A stretch of DNA of 64,000 bases from UBA10365 sp041441915 (GCA_041441915.1 JASDRS010000010.1:62001-126000); one strand, 5' to 3'. Shown: positions 34,798-44,303, counted from the first letter of the stretch. Numbers and translations are program-made. The notes: generated from the sequence alone by a model not told the origin.

Positions 34798-35502
34798 TTA
34801 AATTATTATTTTTGATTTTTGTGGAAATATTTGCTGGGCAATGCCCGCGAAAATTAAATAGCACGATGCCCCTACCAACCCAAAGTTGACCCAAGTGGGG
34901 GCGTCGAAATTTTGCCAAGCCGCCATAGTGGCAAGGGACGTCCAAATCAGAGCGATCGGCAAAGACACCAAGCGCCAGCGTTTTGTGCGCGTTGGATGGA
35001 TGAACTTCAAATTGGCAAACATTGCCGCCACCAAGGCCAGCACCACCAAGGTGGTCACAAACCAATGTGGATGCACTGAGAAAATCACCAAAACAACCAT
35101 ATTCCAACAGGCAGGAAATCCCTCAAAGGAATAGTCTTTGGTCTTCATGCGCGTGTCAGAAAAATAAATTACAGAGCCATAAATCACGGCAAAAATCGCA
35201 ACCCAACCGATCCATCCGTTTAGTAGACCAGATTTAAACAGCGCAAATGCGGGAATGAATACGTAGGTCAGATAGTCGATTATCAAATCCATCAACACGC
35301 CGTCATAGGTTGGCCAATTGATTTTCACTTCATAGCGCCGCGCCAAAGGCCCATCAATCCCATCGACTACTAGCGCGACAAGTAACCACAAAAACATCAG
35401 GCTCCATTCTTGATCAACAGCGGCCAAAGTGGCTAGCATTGACAAAATGGTTCCTGTTGCGGTGAGAAGGTGAACGCTCAGGGCTTTGATACGATTGGTC
35501 AT
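34798..35502 (-). CDS. pcs: Phosphatidylcholine synthase Pcs
   Basis: Pcs condenses CDP-diacylglycerol with choline to phosphatidylcholine in the inner membrane, a pathway common in host- and alga-associated alphaproteobacteria. The 234-residue integral membrane protein has the CDP-alcohol phosphotransferase signature spread over VVDGIDGPLARRYEV and TYDGVLMDLIIDY (about residues 46-76), with the conserved aspartates. Six to eight hydrophobic spans are visible. The mid-protein segment SDTRMKTKDYSFEGFPACWN is typical for Pcs. The start ATG at 35502 opens the conserved N-terminus. It follows xerC by 41 bases on the minus strand. Confidence 0.9.
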   Translation of the reverse strand: MTNRIKALSVHLLTATGTILSMLATLAAVDQEWSLMFLWLLVALVVDGIDGPLARRYEVKINWPTYDGVLMDLIIDYLTYVFIPAFALFKSGLLNGWIGWVAIFAVIYGSVIYFSDTRMKTKDYSFEGFPACWNMVVLVIFSVHPHWFVTTLVVLALVAAMFANLKFIHPTRTKRWRLVSLPIALIWTSLATMAAWQNFDAPTWVNFGLVGASCYLIFAGIAQQIFPQKSKIII

Positions 35503-35543
35503 AGGCTACTTTCATTGAGACAAGCAAAATTATCAAACCTTGC

Positions 35544-36482
35544 TTACACTTTGGCGCGTGGATGGGCGGATTGATAGGCCTGCATCAAGTGGGCGTTGTC
35601 AACGGCGGTATAGCCTTGTGTTGTCGACAGTGAGGCGTGGCCCAAAAGCTCTTGAATTGCGCGCAAATCACCGCCGGCTGCCAACAGATGTGTGGCAAAC
35701 GAATGACGCAGTGCGTGCGGCGTTGCTGTGGCTGGAAGGCCAAGCTGCGCGCGTGTTTTTTCCATTACCAAGGAGATCAGGCGGGGACTTAACGCTCCGC
35801 CCCGCACGCCGCGAAACAGGGCAGATTTGGGCGCCAGATCAAAGGGGCAGGCGCGCGCATAAAGGTTGACCGCTTCACGCGCGGCGGGCAGCACAGGGAC
35901 AAGACGGGTTTTGTCGCCCTTGCCTTGAATGCGCAAAACATCGGGCATGGGATGGTCGGCCCCCACCAGGCCCAAAGCTTCAGAAATGCGGAGGCCGCAG
36001 CCATAAAGAAGGGTGACCACGGCGGTGTCTCGCAGACCCACCCAGTCTTCTGTCGCATTCAGTGCCACCGCGCCCAACATGCCGGCTGCAGCATCAGGCG
36101 CTAGGGGGCGTGGCAATTTGCGGTAAAATTTTGGGGCGCGCACGCTTAGAACAGCCGTTGCATCAACCCCTTCGCGTTTGCCCAACCATGCTGTGAATTT
36201 TTTGATGGCAGAAAGTGCGCGCGCCATTGAGCGTGCCGCCAAACCTCGCCCGCGTTCATGGGCCATCCAAGCTCGTAGATCGGGGATTGCAATTTGGGCC
36301 AAAGATTTTGGAATGGGCATTTGTCCCTGGTGGCGTGCCAAAAAGTCAATATACCTTGCAACATCGGTGCGATAAGCCGTGATCGTATGATCTGCCACGC
36401 CATTGAGAGCGGAAAGTTCTATCAACCAAGCGCCAAGTGCCTGCTCGGTAGCGTAAGAAAACTTGGCCTTCAGCTCAGCCAT
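35544..36482 (-). CDS. xerC: Tyrosine site-specific recombinase XerC
   Basis: XerC with XerD resolves chromosome dimers at dif. The 312-residue protein has an N-terminal SAM-like DNA-binding domain (ADHTITAYRTDVARYIDFLA) and a C-terminal catalytic domain with the Arg in YGCGLRISEALGL, the Lys in GKGDKTRLV, HxxR in PHALRHSFATHLL, His in LLGHASLSTTQGY and the Tyr nucleophile in GYT. Spacing fits a chromosomal Xer protein rather than a phage integrase. Its start overlaps the DUF484 gene by 13 bases, an arrangement that is widespread in proteobacteria. Confidence 0.93.
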   Translation of the reverse strand: MAELKAKFSYATEQALGAWLIELSALNGVADHTITAYRTDVARYIDFLARHQGQMPIPKSLAQIAIPDLRAWMAHERGRGLAARSMARALSAIKKFTAWLGKREGVDATAVLSVRAPKFYRKLPRPLAPDAAAGMLGAVALNATEDWVGLRDTAVVTLLYGCGLRISEALGLVGADHPMPDVLRIQGKGDKTRLVPVLPAAREAVNLYARACPFDLAPKSALFRGVRGGALSPRLISLVMEKTRAQLGLPATATPHALRHSFATHLLAAGGDLRAIQELLGHASLSTTQGYTAVDNAHLMQAYQSAHPRAKV

Positions 36483-37177
36483 CTGTGCATCGTGCGTTCA
36501 AAGACATTGGCTAAAAAATCGAGCAACTCGGTACCTTGCGAAGGTTTGAAATGCGACGCATCGCTTGACCCCATCGCCAAAAGCCCAGGCAAATGCTCTT
36601 TTCCAAAATTAAGGGACAAAAGGGCTTCAGATTTAATCGCTTGGTCTTGGGTCTCATAAAGCGGTTTTGAGGCGGCAATAACACGCCGCAAGGTGACTTT
36701 GCGCAGCGACGACTTGCTACCCGCCGCAATATATTTATTCACAAAGCCAGGTTCGGCCAACACCAAAACCTTGCCATGCTTGGCTAGGGCCGCCAGATCT
36801 TCATCGGCCAAAGCTTCTTTGGGGTCGGTTTCCAAAACCAATCGCAAACAGCCCAAGTGCAGGGTAGGGCCTACCTCTTCATGAAGGGCCGTCAACAGCT
36901 CTTCAAAACTGGCTGCGTCTAGCATTTGCAAAATGGCACGGTGCAAGCGGTTGGTACTGGCCAAATTGTCATGGGCGGCAGTGATCGTATTCCTGTGGGC
37001 GTCTTCAAACTCGCTAAGCCGCAATGACAAGCGGTCCATCGCGAGGTAGCGTAGGTCAACGATATTTTCGTCCAAGGATTCGTCATTAGCAGCGATCAAG
37101 GCGCGAATAATTTCAGGATCAGCCAAAAGCGTTTGTGGCGCGGAAAGAATGCGGTCACGCAGATCAATATCAATCAT
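36470..37177 (-). CDS. DUF484-family (GAF-like) protein
   Basis: A 235-residue cytoplasmic protein of the DUF484 family, which has a GAF-like fold and almost always precedes xerC. N-terminal residues contain ILSAPQTLLADPEIIRALI and VDLRYLAMDRLSLRLSEFE, and the C-terminal half has ALLSLNFGKEHLPGLLAMGS and FLANVFERTMHRWL, all typical. The function is unknown; the linkage to xerC suggests a role in recombination or cell division. It starts at 37177 and is divergent from priA, with a 175-base shared promoter region. Confidence 0.88.
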   Translation of the reverse strand: MIDIDLRDRILSAPQTLLADPEIIRALIAANDESLDENIVDLRYLAMDRLSLRLSEFEDAHRNTITAAHDNLASTNRLHRAILQMLDAASFEELLTALHEEVGPTLHLGCLRLVLETDPKEALADEDLAALAKHGKVLVLAEPGFVNKYIAAGSKSSLRKVTLRRVIAASKPLYETQDQAIKSEALLSLNFGKEHLPGLLAMGSSDASHFKPSQGTELLDFLANVFERTMHRWLS

Positions 37178-37352
37178 AAAAAGCCCCTAAATTCCCATCC
37201 CCTTCTGCCAAAGCTTGTGCAGATATGCAATGAAAACCCTCATGGTGAGCTTTATCTGTGCCAAAGAGGGCTGTTGTGGTCAAGTTTTCTTCTGTAGGTT
37301 TGAACAATCGGGTAGTGGCTAAATCTATGAAACCAAATAAATCGGATTAGCA

Positions 37353-39551
37353 GTGACGAATTTTGCGGCAGGTGAAAGTGTAGGCGTTGTGCTGACCCAA
37401 TCGATGGGGCAAGCGCTTGGGCCTATGCTGGACTATCTTGCGCCGCAGGGTGGCTGCATTTTGGGAGATTTTGTCGAAGTACCCCTTGGGCCACGGAGAG
37501 TTTTGGGCGTGGTTTGGAGTGCGGCCAAAGGCACGATTGATGCTGCCAAATTGCGCGCCATTGCGCGCGTTTTAGATATGCCACCCATGCGCGATGAGCT
37601 GCGCAGTTTTCTAGGCCGTGCGGCGGACTATACGCTCACACCTTTGCCCGCAATGTTGCGTTTGGCCACCCGCGCGCCCAGTCTTTCAGACGCACTCGCC
37701 ATGCGACGTATTTACCGCTTGGGTGGTAAGTGCCTCGGCGTACGTATGACGCTTGCGCGCCAAAAGGTCATAGATGCACTCAAAACCCAAGGTAATGCTG
37801 CGTTGACCCTATCTGAACTTGCCACAGCAGCTGGGGTTTCAACGCCGGTGATTAAGGGAATGGTTGCGGCTGGGCAGGTGGTTGAAGATGAAGCCCCTCG
37901 CGATCTACCTTATCCAACTTTGCATGGCAACGCAGAGATCCGACTTGAAGGCGATCAAATAGCCGCGGCCAAGACGCTGGTCGCAGATGTTGAAAAGGGC
38001 GGCTATGGAACGACCCTGCTTAAGGGCGTGACGGGGTCGGGAAAGACTGAAGTTTATCTTGAAGCCGTGGCCGCCTGTATAAACAAAGGCCAACAAGCGC
38101 TGGTGCTGTTGCCTGAAATTGCGCTTACGGCTGAATTTCTGATCCGCGTTGATGCCCGCTTTGGCGCGCGGCCTGCCGAATGGCATTCTGGCATCACCAT
38201 GACCGAACGCCGTCGCCTGTGGCGCATGGTTGCCCAAGGAAACGCAAGCTTTGTTGTTGGTGCGCGCTCGGCCTTATTTTTGCCTTTTCAAAATCTGGGC
38301 TTGATCATTGTGGATGAGGAACATGACAGTTCCTATAAGCAAGAAGAGGGCGTCTATTATAATGCCCGTGATATGGCCGTGCTGCGGGCCTCGATTTTGG
38401 GCGCGCGTGTCGTGTTAGCTTCGGCGACACCAAGTTTAGAAAGCTGGGTCAATGCGCATGAAGGCAAATATCAGCGCCTTGATCTGGGTGCGCGCTATGG
38501 CGTAGCGCAAATGCCGAAGATGGGCACAATAGATTTGCGGGCCGAAAATCTGCCGTCGGATCAATGGATTTCACATAGCTTGGTAGCTGAGGTGGAAAGT
38601 CGAATTGATGTGGGTGAGCAGACGATGCTGTTCTTAAACCGCCGCGGATTTGCACCTTTGACACTCTGCCGCGCCTGTGGCCACCAGGTCGCGTGCGGTG
38701 ATTGCGACGCGCGCATGGTAGAACATCGCTTTTTAAAGCGGCTTATGTGCCATCAATGCGGCGCGTCAAGTCCTATTCCCATTTCCTGCGCCCATTGTAA
38801 GGCTGAAGGAAAGATGGCCCCCGTAGGGCCAGGGGTCGAGCGTTTGGCTGAAGAGGTTGGGGCGAAATTTCCTCAAGCACGCTTAGCTGTGCTGTCGTCA
38901 GACCTTTTCACTACGACCCGCGCACTTAAGGATCAGATCAACGCTATTGCCGCCGGAGCGGCTGACATTATAATTGGCACCCAAATTGTTGCCAAGGGGC
39001 ATAACTTCCCACTTTTGACCTTGGTAGGCGTGATAGATGCTGATTTGGGCTTGCAAGGGTCAGACTTGCGCGCGGCCGAACGCACCTTCCAACTGATCAA
39101 TCAAGTGGCAGGGCGCGCAGGGCGCGCTGACAAGCAGGGCATTGCTTTGTTGCAAACCCACCAGCCTGAACATCCAGTAATACGTGCTATTTTGGATGGC
39201 GATGCTGAAGCCTTTTGGCAGGCCGAAGCGCAAGAGCGCCGCATGGCAAATGTGCCTCCTTATGGGCGCATGGCAGGGATCATTCTGTCAGCCCCTAATA
39301 TGTCAGAAGCTTTTGATTTTGGCACGGAACTGGCACGACGTCTGGGGCCTTTAACGCGCATTGGTGCCCAGGTTTTTGGGCCCGCACCGGCACCTATTGC
39401 GCGGGTGCGCGGTCGCCACCGTGTGCGGCTTTTGATCAAAGCAGACAAGGGCTTACCTTTGCAAGCAGCCATTTCTGAATGGATTGCGCAATTACGCCCC
39501 CCCACCGCTTTGCGTATTTCCATTGATATTGATCCGCAAAGTTTTCTTTAG
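37353..39551 (+). CDS. priA: Primosomal protein N' / replication restart helicase PriA
   Basis: PriA restarts stalled replication forks by loading the replisome. The 732-residue protein has the helicase motifs: Walker A in GVTGSGKTEVYLEA, DEEH in IIVDEEHDSSYKQEE, and VVLASATPSLES. Eight zinc-binding cysteines are visible in LCRACGHQVACGDCDAR, MCHQCGASS and CAHCKAEGK. The C-terminal helicase motifs GTQIVAKGHNFP and NQVAGRAGRADKQG are intact. The start is a GTG at 37353, preceded only by weak ribosome-binding signals. It is divergent from the DUF484-xerC-pcs genes. Confidence 0.94.
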   Translation: MTNFAAGESVGVVLTQSMGQALGPMLDYLAPQGGCILGDFVEVPLGPRRVLGVVWSAAKGTIDAAKLRAIARVLDMPPMRDELRSFLGRAADYTLTPLPAMLRLATRAPSLSDALAMRRIYRLGGKCLGVRMTLARQKVIDALKTQGNAALTLSELATAAGVSTPVIKGMVAAGQVVEDEAPRDLPYPTLHGNAEIRLEGDQIAAAKTLVADVEKGGYGTTLLKGVTGSGKTEVYLEAVAACINKGQQALVLLPEIALTAEFLIRVDARFGARPAEWHSGITMTERRRLWRMVAQGNASFVVGARSALFLPFQNLGLIIVDEEHDSSYKQEEGVYYNARDMAVLRASILGARVVLASATPSLESWVNAHEGKYQRLDLGARYGVAQMPKMGTIDLRAENLPSDQWISHSLVAEVESRIDVGEQTMLFLNRRGFAPLTLCRACGHQVACGDCDARMVEHRFLKRLMCHQCGASSPIPISCAHCKAEGKMAPVGPGVERLAEEVGAKFPQARLAVLSSDLFTTTRALKDQINAIAAGAADIIIGTQIVAKGHNFPLLTLVGVIDADLGLQGSDLRAAERTFQLINQVAGRAGRADKQGIALLQTHQPEHPVIRAILDGDAEAFWQAEAQERRMANVPPYGRMAGIILSAPNMSEAFDFGTELARRLGPLTRIGAQVFGPAPAPIARVRGRHRVRLLIKADKGLPLQAAISEWIAQLRPPTALRISIDIDPQSFL

Positions 39552-39597
39552 GCATTTATGCTCTTATCCTTGTCGCAAAAAGTGAGTATGCCAAGCC

Positions 39598-40830
39598 ATG
39601 CGCCATAGATTTCTATCTCTTGAAGCAGCCCGATCTTTGCCTTTTTGGCAAAGCCCTGTGTTTCTTTTATGCCTTGTCGCCGCCGCTTAGCCCATTTCAT
39701 TTGCCACTTGGGCGGCGCTTTTGAACAATTTTGTGATTGAAAAAGGGAAGTTTGCCGGCATTGAAATCGGCTGGCTGCATTCGGTCCGCGAAGTGCCGGG
39801 GCTTTTGGCCGTAGGTGTAATAGCTATTTTGATGGTTATCCGCGAACAAGTCTTGGCCGTGGTGATGCTGGCGCTTTTGGGGGTGGCCACCGCTTTGACC
39901 GCGCATTTTCCAAGTTTTAGTGGAATTTTAGTTTTGACCATGCTCTCATCCATCGCGTTTCATTTTTTCGAAACGGTCAATCAAAGCTTGCAACTGCAAT
40001 GGATTGATAAGGCTCGCGCGCCAAAAATTTTAGGTTATTTGTCGGCCGTAGGGTCTGGGGCGGCGCTAGTGGCCTATGGTCTTATAATGCTGACATGGGA
40101 TCGCTTAAAGCTTAGTTATGAAATTGTTTATGGCATTTCAGGTGGGCTGACCATTTTGATTGCACTCTACTGCGCATTTGTCTTTTCCCAATTTGAAAGC
40201 TCAAATCGACAAAATCGCAGTTTGGTGCTTAGAAAACGCTATTGGCTTTACTATCTGTTGCAATTTTTTTCCGGCGCCAGGCGCCAAATATTTTTCGTAT
40301 TTGCAGCCTTTATGATGGTCGAACGTTTCGGATTTTCGGTGCAAGAGGTGACAGCGCTTTTCTTAATCAATTATGTGGCTAATATAGCGCTGGCCCCCTT
40401 TATGGGTCAGTTTATAGCCCGCTTCGGTGAACGAATTGCGCTGATCACTGAGTACGCTGGTCTTTCAATGGTGTTTTTGGCTTATGGGGGACTTTTTTGG
40501 TTTGGTTGGGGTGTTTTTGTGGCTGGCACTCTTTATGTGGTCGATCACATGTTTTTTGGCTTTTCCTTTGCGCTCAATACCTATTTTCAAAAAATAGCCG
40601 ACCCTGCTGACATTGCACCATCGGCGGCGGTGGCCTTTAGTATCAACCATATTTCGGCAGTGCTTTTGCCAGCTGCTTTGGGATATTTATGGGTGCTGCG
40701 GCCTGACGCGGTGTTTATTGCTGCTGCGGTGTTGGCGCTGACCTCGCTGCTGTTGGTTTTATTGATTCCGCGCCACCCGTCTGCGGGGCATGAAACGATA
40801 CTATCGCCTCCGACATTGAGTCCCGTTTAG
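39598..40830 (+). pseudogene. MFS transporter gene interrupted by an in-frame TAG
   Basis: From the ATG at 39598 one frame reads LPFWQSPVFLLCLVAAA, then TAG (39688-39690), then PISFATWAALLNNFVIEKGK and onwards without interruption to 40830. The whole encodes an MFS permease of about 410 residues, with about 11-12 hydrophobic spans and the loop segments IGWLHSVREVPGLLAVG, QSLQLQWIDKARAPKILGY and FFGFSFALNTYFQKIADP. The stop falls within the first membrane helix. Translation could only restart at a TTG (39721), which lacks a Shine-Dalgarno and would lose TM1. The gene is therefore either a recent pseudogene or, less likely, read through. The substrate is unknown. Confidence 0.7.
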
Positions 40831-40888
40831 TAAGCCGCTGGCTTTTGGGACGGAGTGTATTATATTACGGGAAAAGAAAGGATCGATC

Positions 40889-41548
40889 ATGTTTGGACTT
40901 TTTGATCAAAAAACGACACTGGTGCGCTCCCAGGATGCTTTGCCGGGCCGCGCCACACCGTTGCCGATCGTCGAGCCTCATTTCATTTCTGGCCGGGCGC
41001 TAACGTTACCACTGCCTAAAGGCATGGGTGAAGCGATGTTTGGCATGGGCTGCTTTTGGGGTGTAGAGCGTTTGTTTTGGCAAACGCCTGGCGTTTGGCT
41101 TTCTATGGTAGGCTATGCAGGTGGCATCACGCCAAATCCTACCTATAAGGAAACCTGCACCCAGCTGACGGGACATAATGAAGTTGTGCGCGTGGTTTTT
41201 GATCTAAAGCTCTTATCTTATGATGCGCTTTTACAAATATTTTGGGAAAATCACGATCCCACGCAGGGCCTGCGCCAGGGCAATGACATAGGGTCAACTT
41301 ATCGTTCGGGAATCTATTGCTATGGCGGTGATCAGATGGAACGGGCGTTGGCTAGTAAGATTGCCTATCAAAGCGCCTTGTCGGGTGCTGGACGCGGCAT
41401 CATTACAACCGAAATTACAGAAGCGCCACATTTTTATTATGCCGAAGATTATCATCAGCAATATCTGGCTAAAAATCCTAACGGATATTGCGGGCTTGAG
41501 GGAACAGGAGTGACCTGTCCCAGTGGCGCAGTAGTGGCGGCACACTAG
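40889..41548 (+). CDS. msrA: Peptide-methionine (S)-S-oxide reductase MsrA
   Basis: MsrA reduces methionine-S-sulfoxide in oxidised proteins. The 219-residue protein has the catalytic cysteine in FGMGCFWGVERLFW (about residue 55), the substrate segment VGYAGGITPNPTYKETC, GHNEVVRVVFD, and HDPTQGLRQGNDIGSTYRS. The C-terminal GLEGTGVTCP contains a probable resolving cysteine. It carries about 45 residues before the catalytic motif, as longer MsrA forms do. The start has AAAGGATC upstream. It lies between the broken MFS gene and prmA. Confidence 0.95.
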   Translation: MFGLFDQKTTLVRSQDALPGRATPLPIVEPHFISGRALTLPLPKGMGEAMFGMGCFWGVERLFWQTPGVWLSMVGYAGGITPNPTYKETCTQLTGHNEVVRVVFDLKLLSYDALLQIFWENHDPTQGLRQGNDIGSTYRSGIYCYGGDQMERALASKIAYQSALSGAGRGIITTEITEAPHFYYAEDYHQQYLAKNPNGYCGLEGTGVTCPSGAVVAAH

Positions 41549-41617
41549 GGTGCGTCGGCGTCCTTGACCTTGGGCGCTGCGACCTTTGTCGTGGTGTAAA
41601 TTAATATTGGAAAATAT

Positions 41618-42490
41618 ATGCCCACATATTCTGCGCTGACCACTGTTTCAGGGCAAGACCCTGCCGAAGCTTTGGCCGAGGCGCTTGAACTGTTGGCGCC
41701 AGAACCAACGGGTGTGGGTGTCTTTGAAGTCGAAGACGGCTTGGGACTTTGGGAAATTGGCGCCTATTTCATGGATCAACCGGATCTAATAACCCTTGAT
41801 GTTTTAGCGCTGGCGTTTGGGGCCAAAGCCTTTGCCGTGTCAGAAGTGCCAGAAATTGACTGGGTGGCCAAGGTCAAACGAGAACTTAGTCCCGTCGAGG
41901 CAGGCCGTTTTTTTGTTTATGGCTCTCATGATGCCGACCGCGTCCCTGCGGGCCGCGTGGCTTTGTTGATTGAGGCTGCGGTGGCATTTGGTACGGGTCA
42001 TCACGGCACTACATTGGGCTGCTTGTGCGCCCTTGATCGCCTACTTGATGCGGGATTTAGGCCTTTGAACGTCGCCGACATCGGCTGTGGTACGGCTGTT
42101 TTGGCAATGGCTGTGGCCAGTGTTTGCCCTGACGCTTTGATTTTTGCGTCAGACATTGACATGGTCGCGGTTGAAGTTGCCTTGGCCAATGCCGAAGCAA
42201 ACAATCTGAAAGGGCGCATTGCATGTGTGCAGGCGGTAGGCTTTGATCACATGCGGTTAGCTCAAGCCTCGCCCTTTGACTTAGTTTTTGCAAATATTCT
42301 AAAGGGCCCATTGATACAGCTAGCCCCCGATATGGCAGTACATATATCCCTTGATGGACTTGCGATTTTATCGGGACTTTTGGTGGTGCAAGCCGAAACA
42401 ATCACAGTCGTCTATGAGAAAGCGGGCTTTTCCTTGCAGGGGCGGGAAGATATCGGCGAATGGTCGACTTTGGTTTTTAAACGGGTTTAA
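41618..42490 (+). CDS. prmA: Ribosomal protein L11 methyltransferase PrmA
   Basis: PrmA trimethylates ribosomal protein L11 with SAM. The 290-residue protein has an N-terminal substrate-recognition domain and a C-terminal class I methyltransferase with AVAFGTGHHGTTLGCL, VADIGCGTAVLAMAVA (SAM loop) and DLVFANILKGPLIQLAPDM, which corresponds to the NPPY-like site. The motif order and length are normal for PrmA. The ATG at 41618 follows TTGGAAAATAT with a moderate Shine-Dalgarno. Confidence 0.93.
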   Translation: MPTYSALTTVSGQDPAEALAEALELLAPEPTGVGVFEVEDGLGLWEIGAYFMDQPDLITLDVLALAFGAKAFAVSEVPEIDWVAKVKRELSPVEAGRFFVYGSHDADRVPAGRVALLIEAAVAFGTGHHGTTLGCLCALDRLLDAGFRPLNVADIGCGTAVLAMAVASVCPDALIFASDIDMVAVEVALANAEANNLKGRIACVQAVGFDHMRLAQASPFDLVFANILKGPLIQLAPDMAVHISLDGLAILSGLLVVQAETITVVYEKAGFSLQGREDIGEWSTLVFKRV

Positions 42491-43086
42491 AAACCTTTAA
42501 GCCGATGCCTTTAAGGTTGACCTCCTAAAAGAGAAAACGAGCATTGGTTTTTATTGTGCCGAGCTTTTTAAATGGACTACTTCTTTAGGCTGTTCGGTGC
42601 TGTTGCTCGGTCATAACCTTAAAGGCGATTAATTTCAGAACGGACCAAACCGATGCCTGACAGCGGGCGGTCCAGCAAACAACATAATTCGTTGTGGGCT
42701 TTCTGGTTTTATTCCAAGCAGCCTAGTTGCGTGTTTAGATTTGCACAAACACCACGAATAGGCAAATATTTATCTCACCATAAGGTGCAGATTATGACAT
42801 TTCAAAACGCCATATGCGCTTTGCATTACTCACAGAGCGAAACCTTTGGTGCTAAATAATCACCATTACGATAAAGCCAAATTGGGTATTGCGCATGTTT
42901 TAATTTTTTAGTTTTAAAAAATATGCCCCTGAGCTCCCTAGATCTGGCCCTGTGCATATTTGTGTTTAATTTTAAAATTAGGCATTTTCTGGCGATGATA
43001 GTTACAAATATATATAAAATATTCGAAATATCTTGGCGGATGTTCTTGTTTCGTGCTAATGTTGCGCTTGAGCAAGGGTGGAGTAT
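42491..43086. other. Intergenic region between prmA and ruvC
   Basis: 596 bases without a supported gene. It holds an exact 12-bp inverted repeat, GCCTTTAAGGTT (42507-42518) and AACCTTAAAGGC (42615-42626), 96 bases apart; a closer imperfect palindrome (42492-42518) right after the prmA stop that may work as a terminator; and a direct repeat CCGATGCCT at about 42502 and 42650. The right half is AT-rich and contains the LexA-like box at 43042. A structured RNA cannot be ruled out. Confidence 0.5.
43042..43056 (+). promoter_or_regulatory. Possible LexA (SOS) box upstream of ruvC
   Basis: GTTC-N7-GTGC matches the alphaproteobacterial LexA consensus GTTC-N7-GTTC at seven of eight conserved bases. 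It lies 30 bases upstream of the ruvC ATG, where it could cover the promoter. ruv genes belong to the SOS regulon in many bacteria. Confidence 0.45.
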
Positions 43087-43620
43087 ATGCGCGTTATTGG
43101 GATTGATCCGGGATTAAGGCAGTTGGGTTGGGGCGTCATTGACGTCTCTGGGTCAAAACTGACTCATGTGGCCAATGGGATCTGCCATTCGCAGCCTTCA
43201 GCGCAAATTGTAGGTGATTTGGCGCGCCGGCTTTTGTCATTGCATAAACAATTGACTAGGGTCATGGAAAGCTATCAGCCCACAGCCGCCGCGGTTGAGA
43301 CTACCTTTGTCAATAAGGATGCTGTAGCCACGTTGAAACTTGGTCAAGCGCGAGGAATTGCGCTCTTGGTGCCAGCACAAGCGGGATTAGATGTGGGTGA
43401 ATATGCGCCTAACGCAGTCAAAAAAACTGTGGTTGGTGTGGGCCATGCGCAAAAACACCAGATTAATCATATGGTGCGCATTTTGCTTCCTGGTGTGACG
43501 ATCGAAGGGCCAGATGCGGCTGATGCTTTGGCCATTGCTATTTGTCATGCACATCATCAACAATCGGCGGGGCGTTTTGACGCAGCCCTAGCACGGGCTC
43601 AAACGGTGGCAGCACTATGA
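43087..43620 (+). CDS. ruvC: Holliday junction resolvase RuvC
   Basis: RuvC cuts Holliday junctions after branch migration by RuvAB. The 177-residue RNase H-fold nuclease has the first catalytic Asp in RVIGIDPGLRQLGWG, the Glu in AAVETTFVNKDAVATLKLG, and the two C-terminal Asp residues in GPDAADALAIAICHAH. The ATG at 43087 follows GGTGGAGT; a GTG nine bases upstream is in frame but less likely. The stop overlaps the ruvA start (ATGA). Confidence 0.95.
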   Translation: MRVIGIDPGLRQLGWGVIDVSGSKLTHVANGICHSQPSAQIVGDLARRLLSLHKQLTRVMESYQPTAAAVETTFVNKDAVATLKLGQARGIALLVPAQAGLDVGEYAPNAVKKTVVGVGHAQKHQINHMVRILLPGVTIEGPDAADALAIAICHAHHQQSAGRFDAALARAQTVAAL

Positions 43621-44303
43621 TTGGTAAGCTTTCAGGACGGATCGATTTTCGCGCTAGTGACTATATTTTGCTCGATGTGCGCGGGGTTGGCTATATCGTG
43701 CATGTGTCCGAGCGTACTTTGGCCGGTCTGCCGCCGGTGGGCCAAGCTGTAGCACTTTATACCGAGCTTTTGGTGCGTGAGGATCTACTTCAGCTTTTTG
43801 GTTTCCCAACCATGATTGAAAAAGAGTGGCACCGGATTTTGATGACGGTGCAAGGCGTGGGCGCAAAAGCTGCGATGGCAATTTTAAGTGCGTTGGGAAC
43901 CGAAGGTGCGGCGCGGGCCATAACTTTGGGCGATGTGCGCGCAGTGCAGGCCGCCCAAGGTATCGGCCCCAAAATCGCGCAGCGCGTGGTACTTGAACTG
44001 AAATCCAAAGCCCCAACCCTTATGGCCGCAGGTGCCGCCCTAGGGGTCGAGGCACAGGGGCAAGAGGGGGACGATGTGATTGAACCCATCATGCCAAGCC
44101 GCGCTGCGGCCAAAGACACAGGCCCTTCGGCGGGTCAAATTCGGGCTGCGACTGCCGCTGATGCCTTGTCAGCGCTTTTGAATTTGGGCTATGATCAATC
44201 AGATGCAGCATCAGCTGTTGCGCAAGCCGCTGGCCTAGCCCCCGAGGCTGACAGTGCTATGCTCATTCTGGCATCCTTGAAACTTTTGGCGCCCAAAGCA
44301 TGA
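43617..44303 (+). CDS. ruvA: Holliday junction branch migration protein RuvA
   Basis: RuvA binds four-way junctions and positions the RuvB motor. The 228-residue protein has the N-terminal OB fold (MIGKLSGRIDFRASDYILLD), the helix-hairpin-helix region (VQGVGAKAAMAILSALG and GIGPKIAQRVVLELKSK) and the flexible acidic linker before the C-terminal RuvB-contact domain (AADALSALLNLGYDQSDAAS). It overlaps ruvC and ruvB by four bases each (ATGA). The linker is somewhat long, which is common in the group. Confidence 0.95.
   Translation: MIGKLSGRIDFRASDYILLDVRGVGYIVHVSERTLAGLPPVGQAVALYTELLVREDLLQLFGFPTMIEKEWHRILMTVQGVGAKAAMAILSALGTEGAARAITLGDVRAVQAAQGIGPKIAQRVVLELKSKAPTLMAAGAALGVEAQGQEGDDVIEPIMPSRAAAKDTGPSAGQIRAATAADALSALLNLGYDQSDAASAVAQAAGLAPEADSAMLILASLKLLAPKA

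Noticed and set aside
35544..36482. Phage or integron integrase
   Set aside because: Length, motif spacing and the DUF484 neighbour all identify the chromosomal XerC; no attachment site or cargo genes are present.
42653..42859. 68-codon open frame in the prmA-ruvC spacer
   Set aside because: Low-complexity, no ribosome-binding site and no family resemblance.
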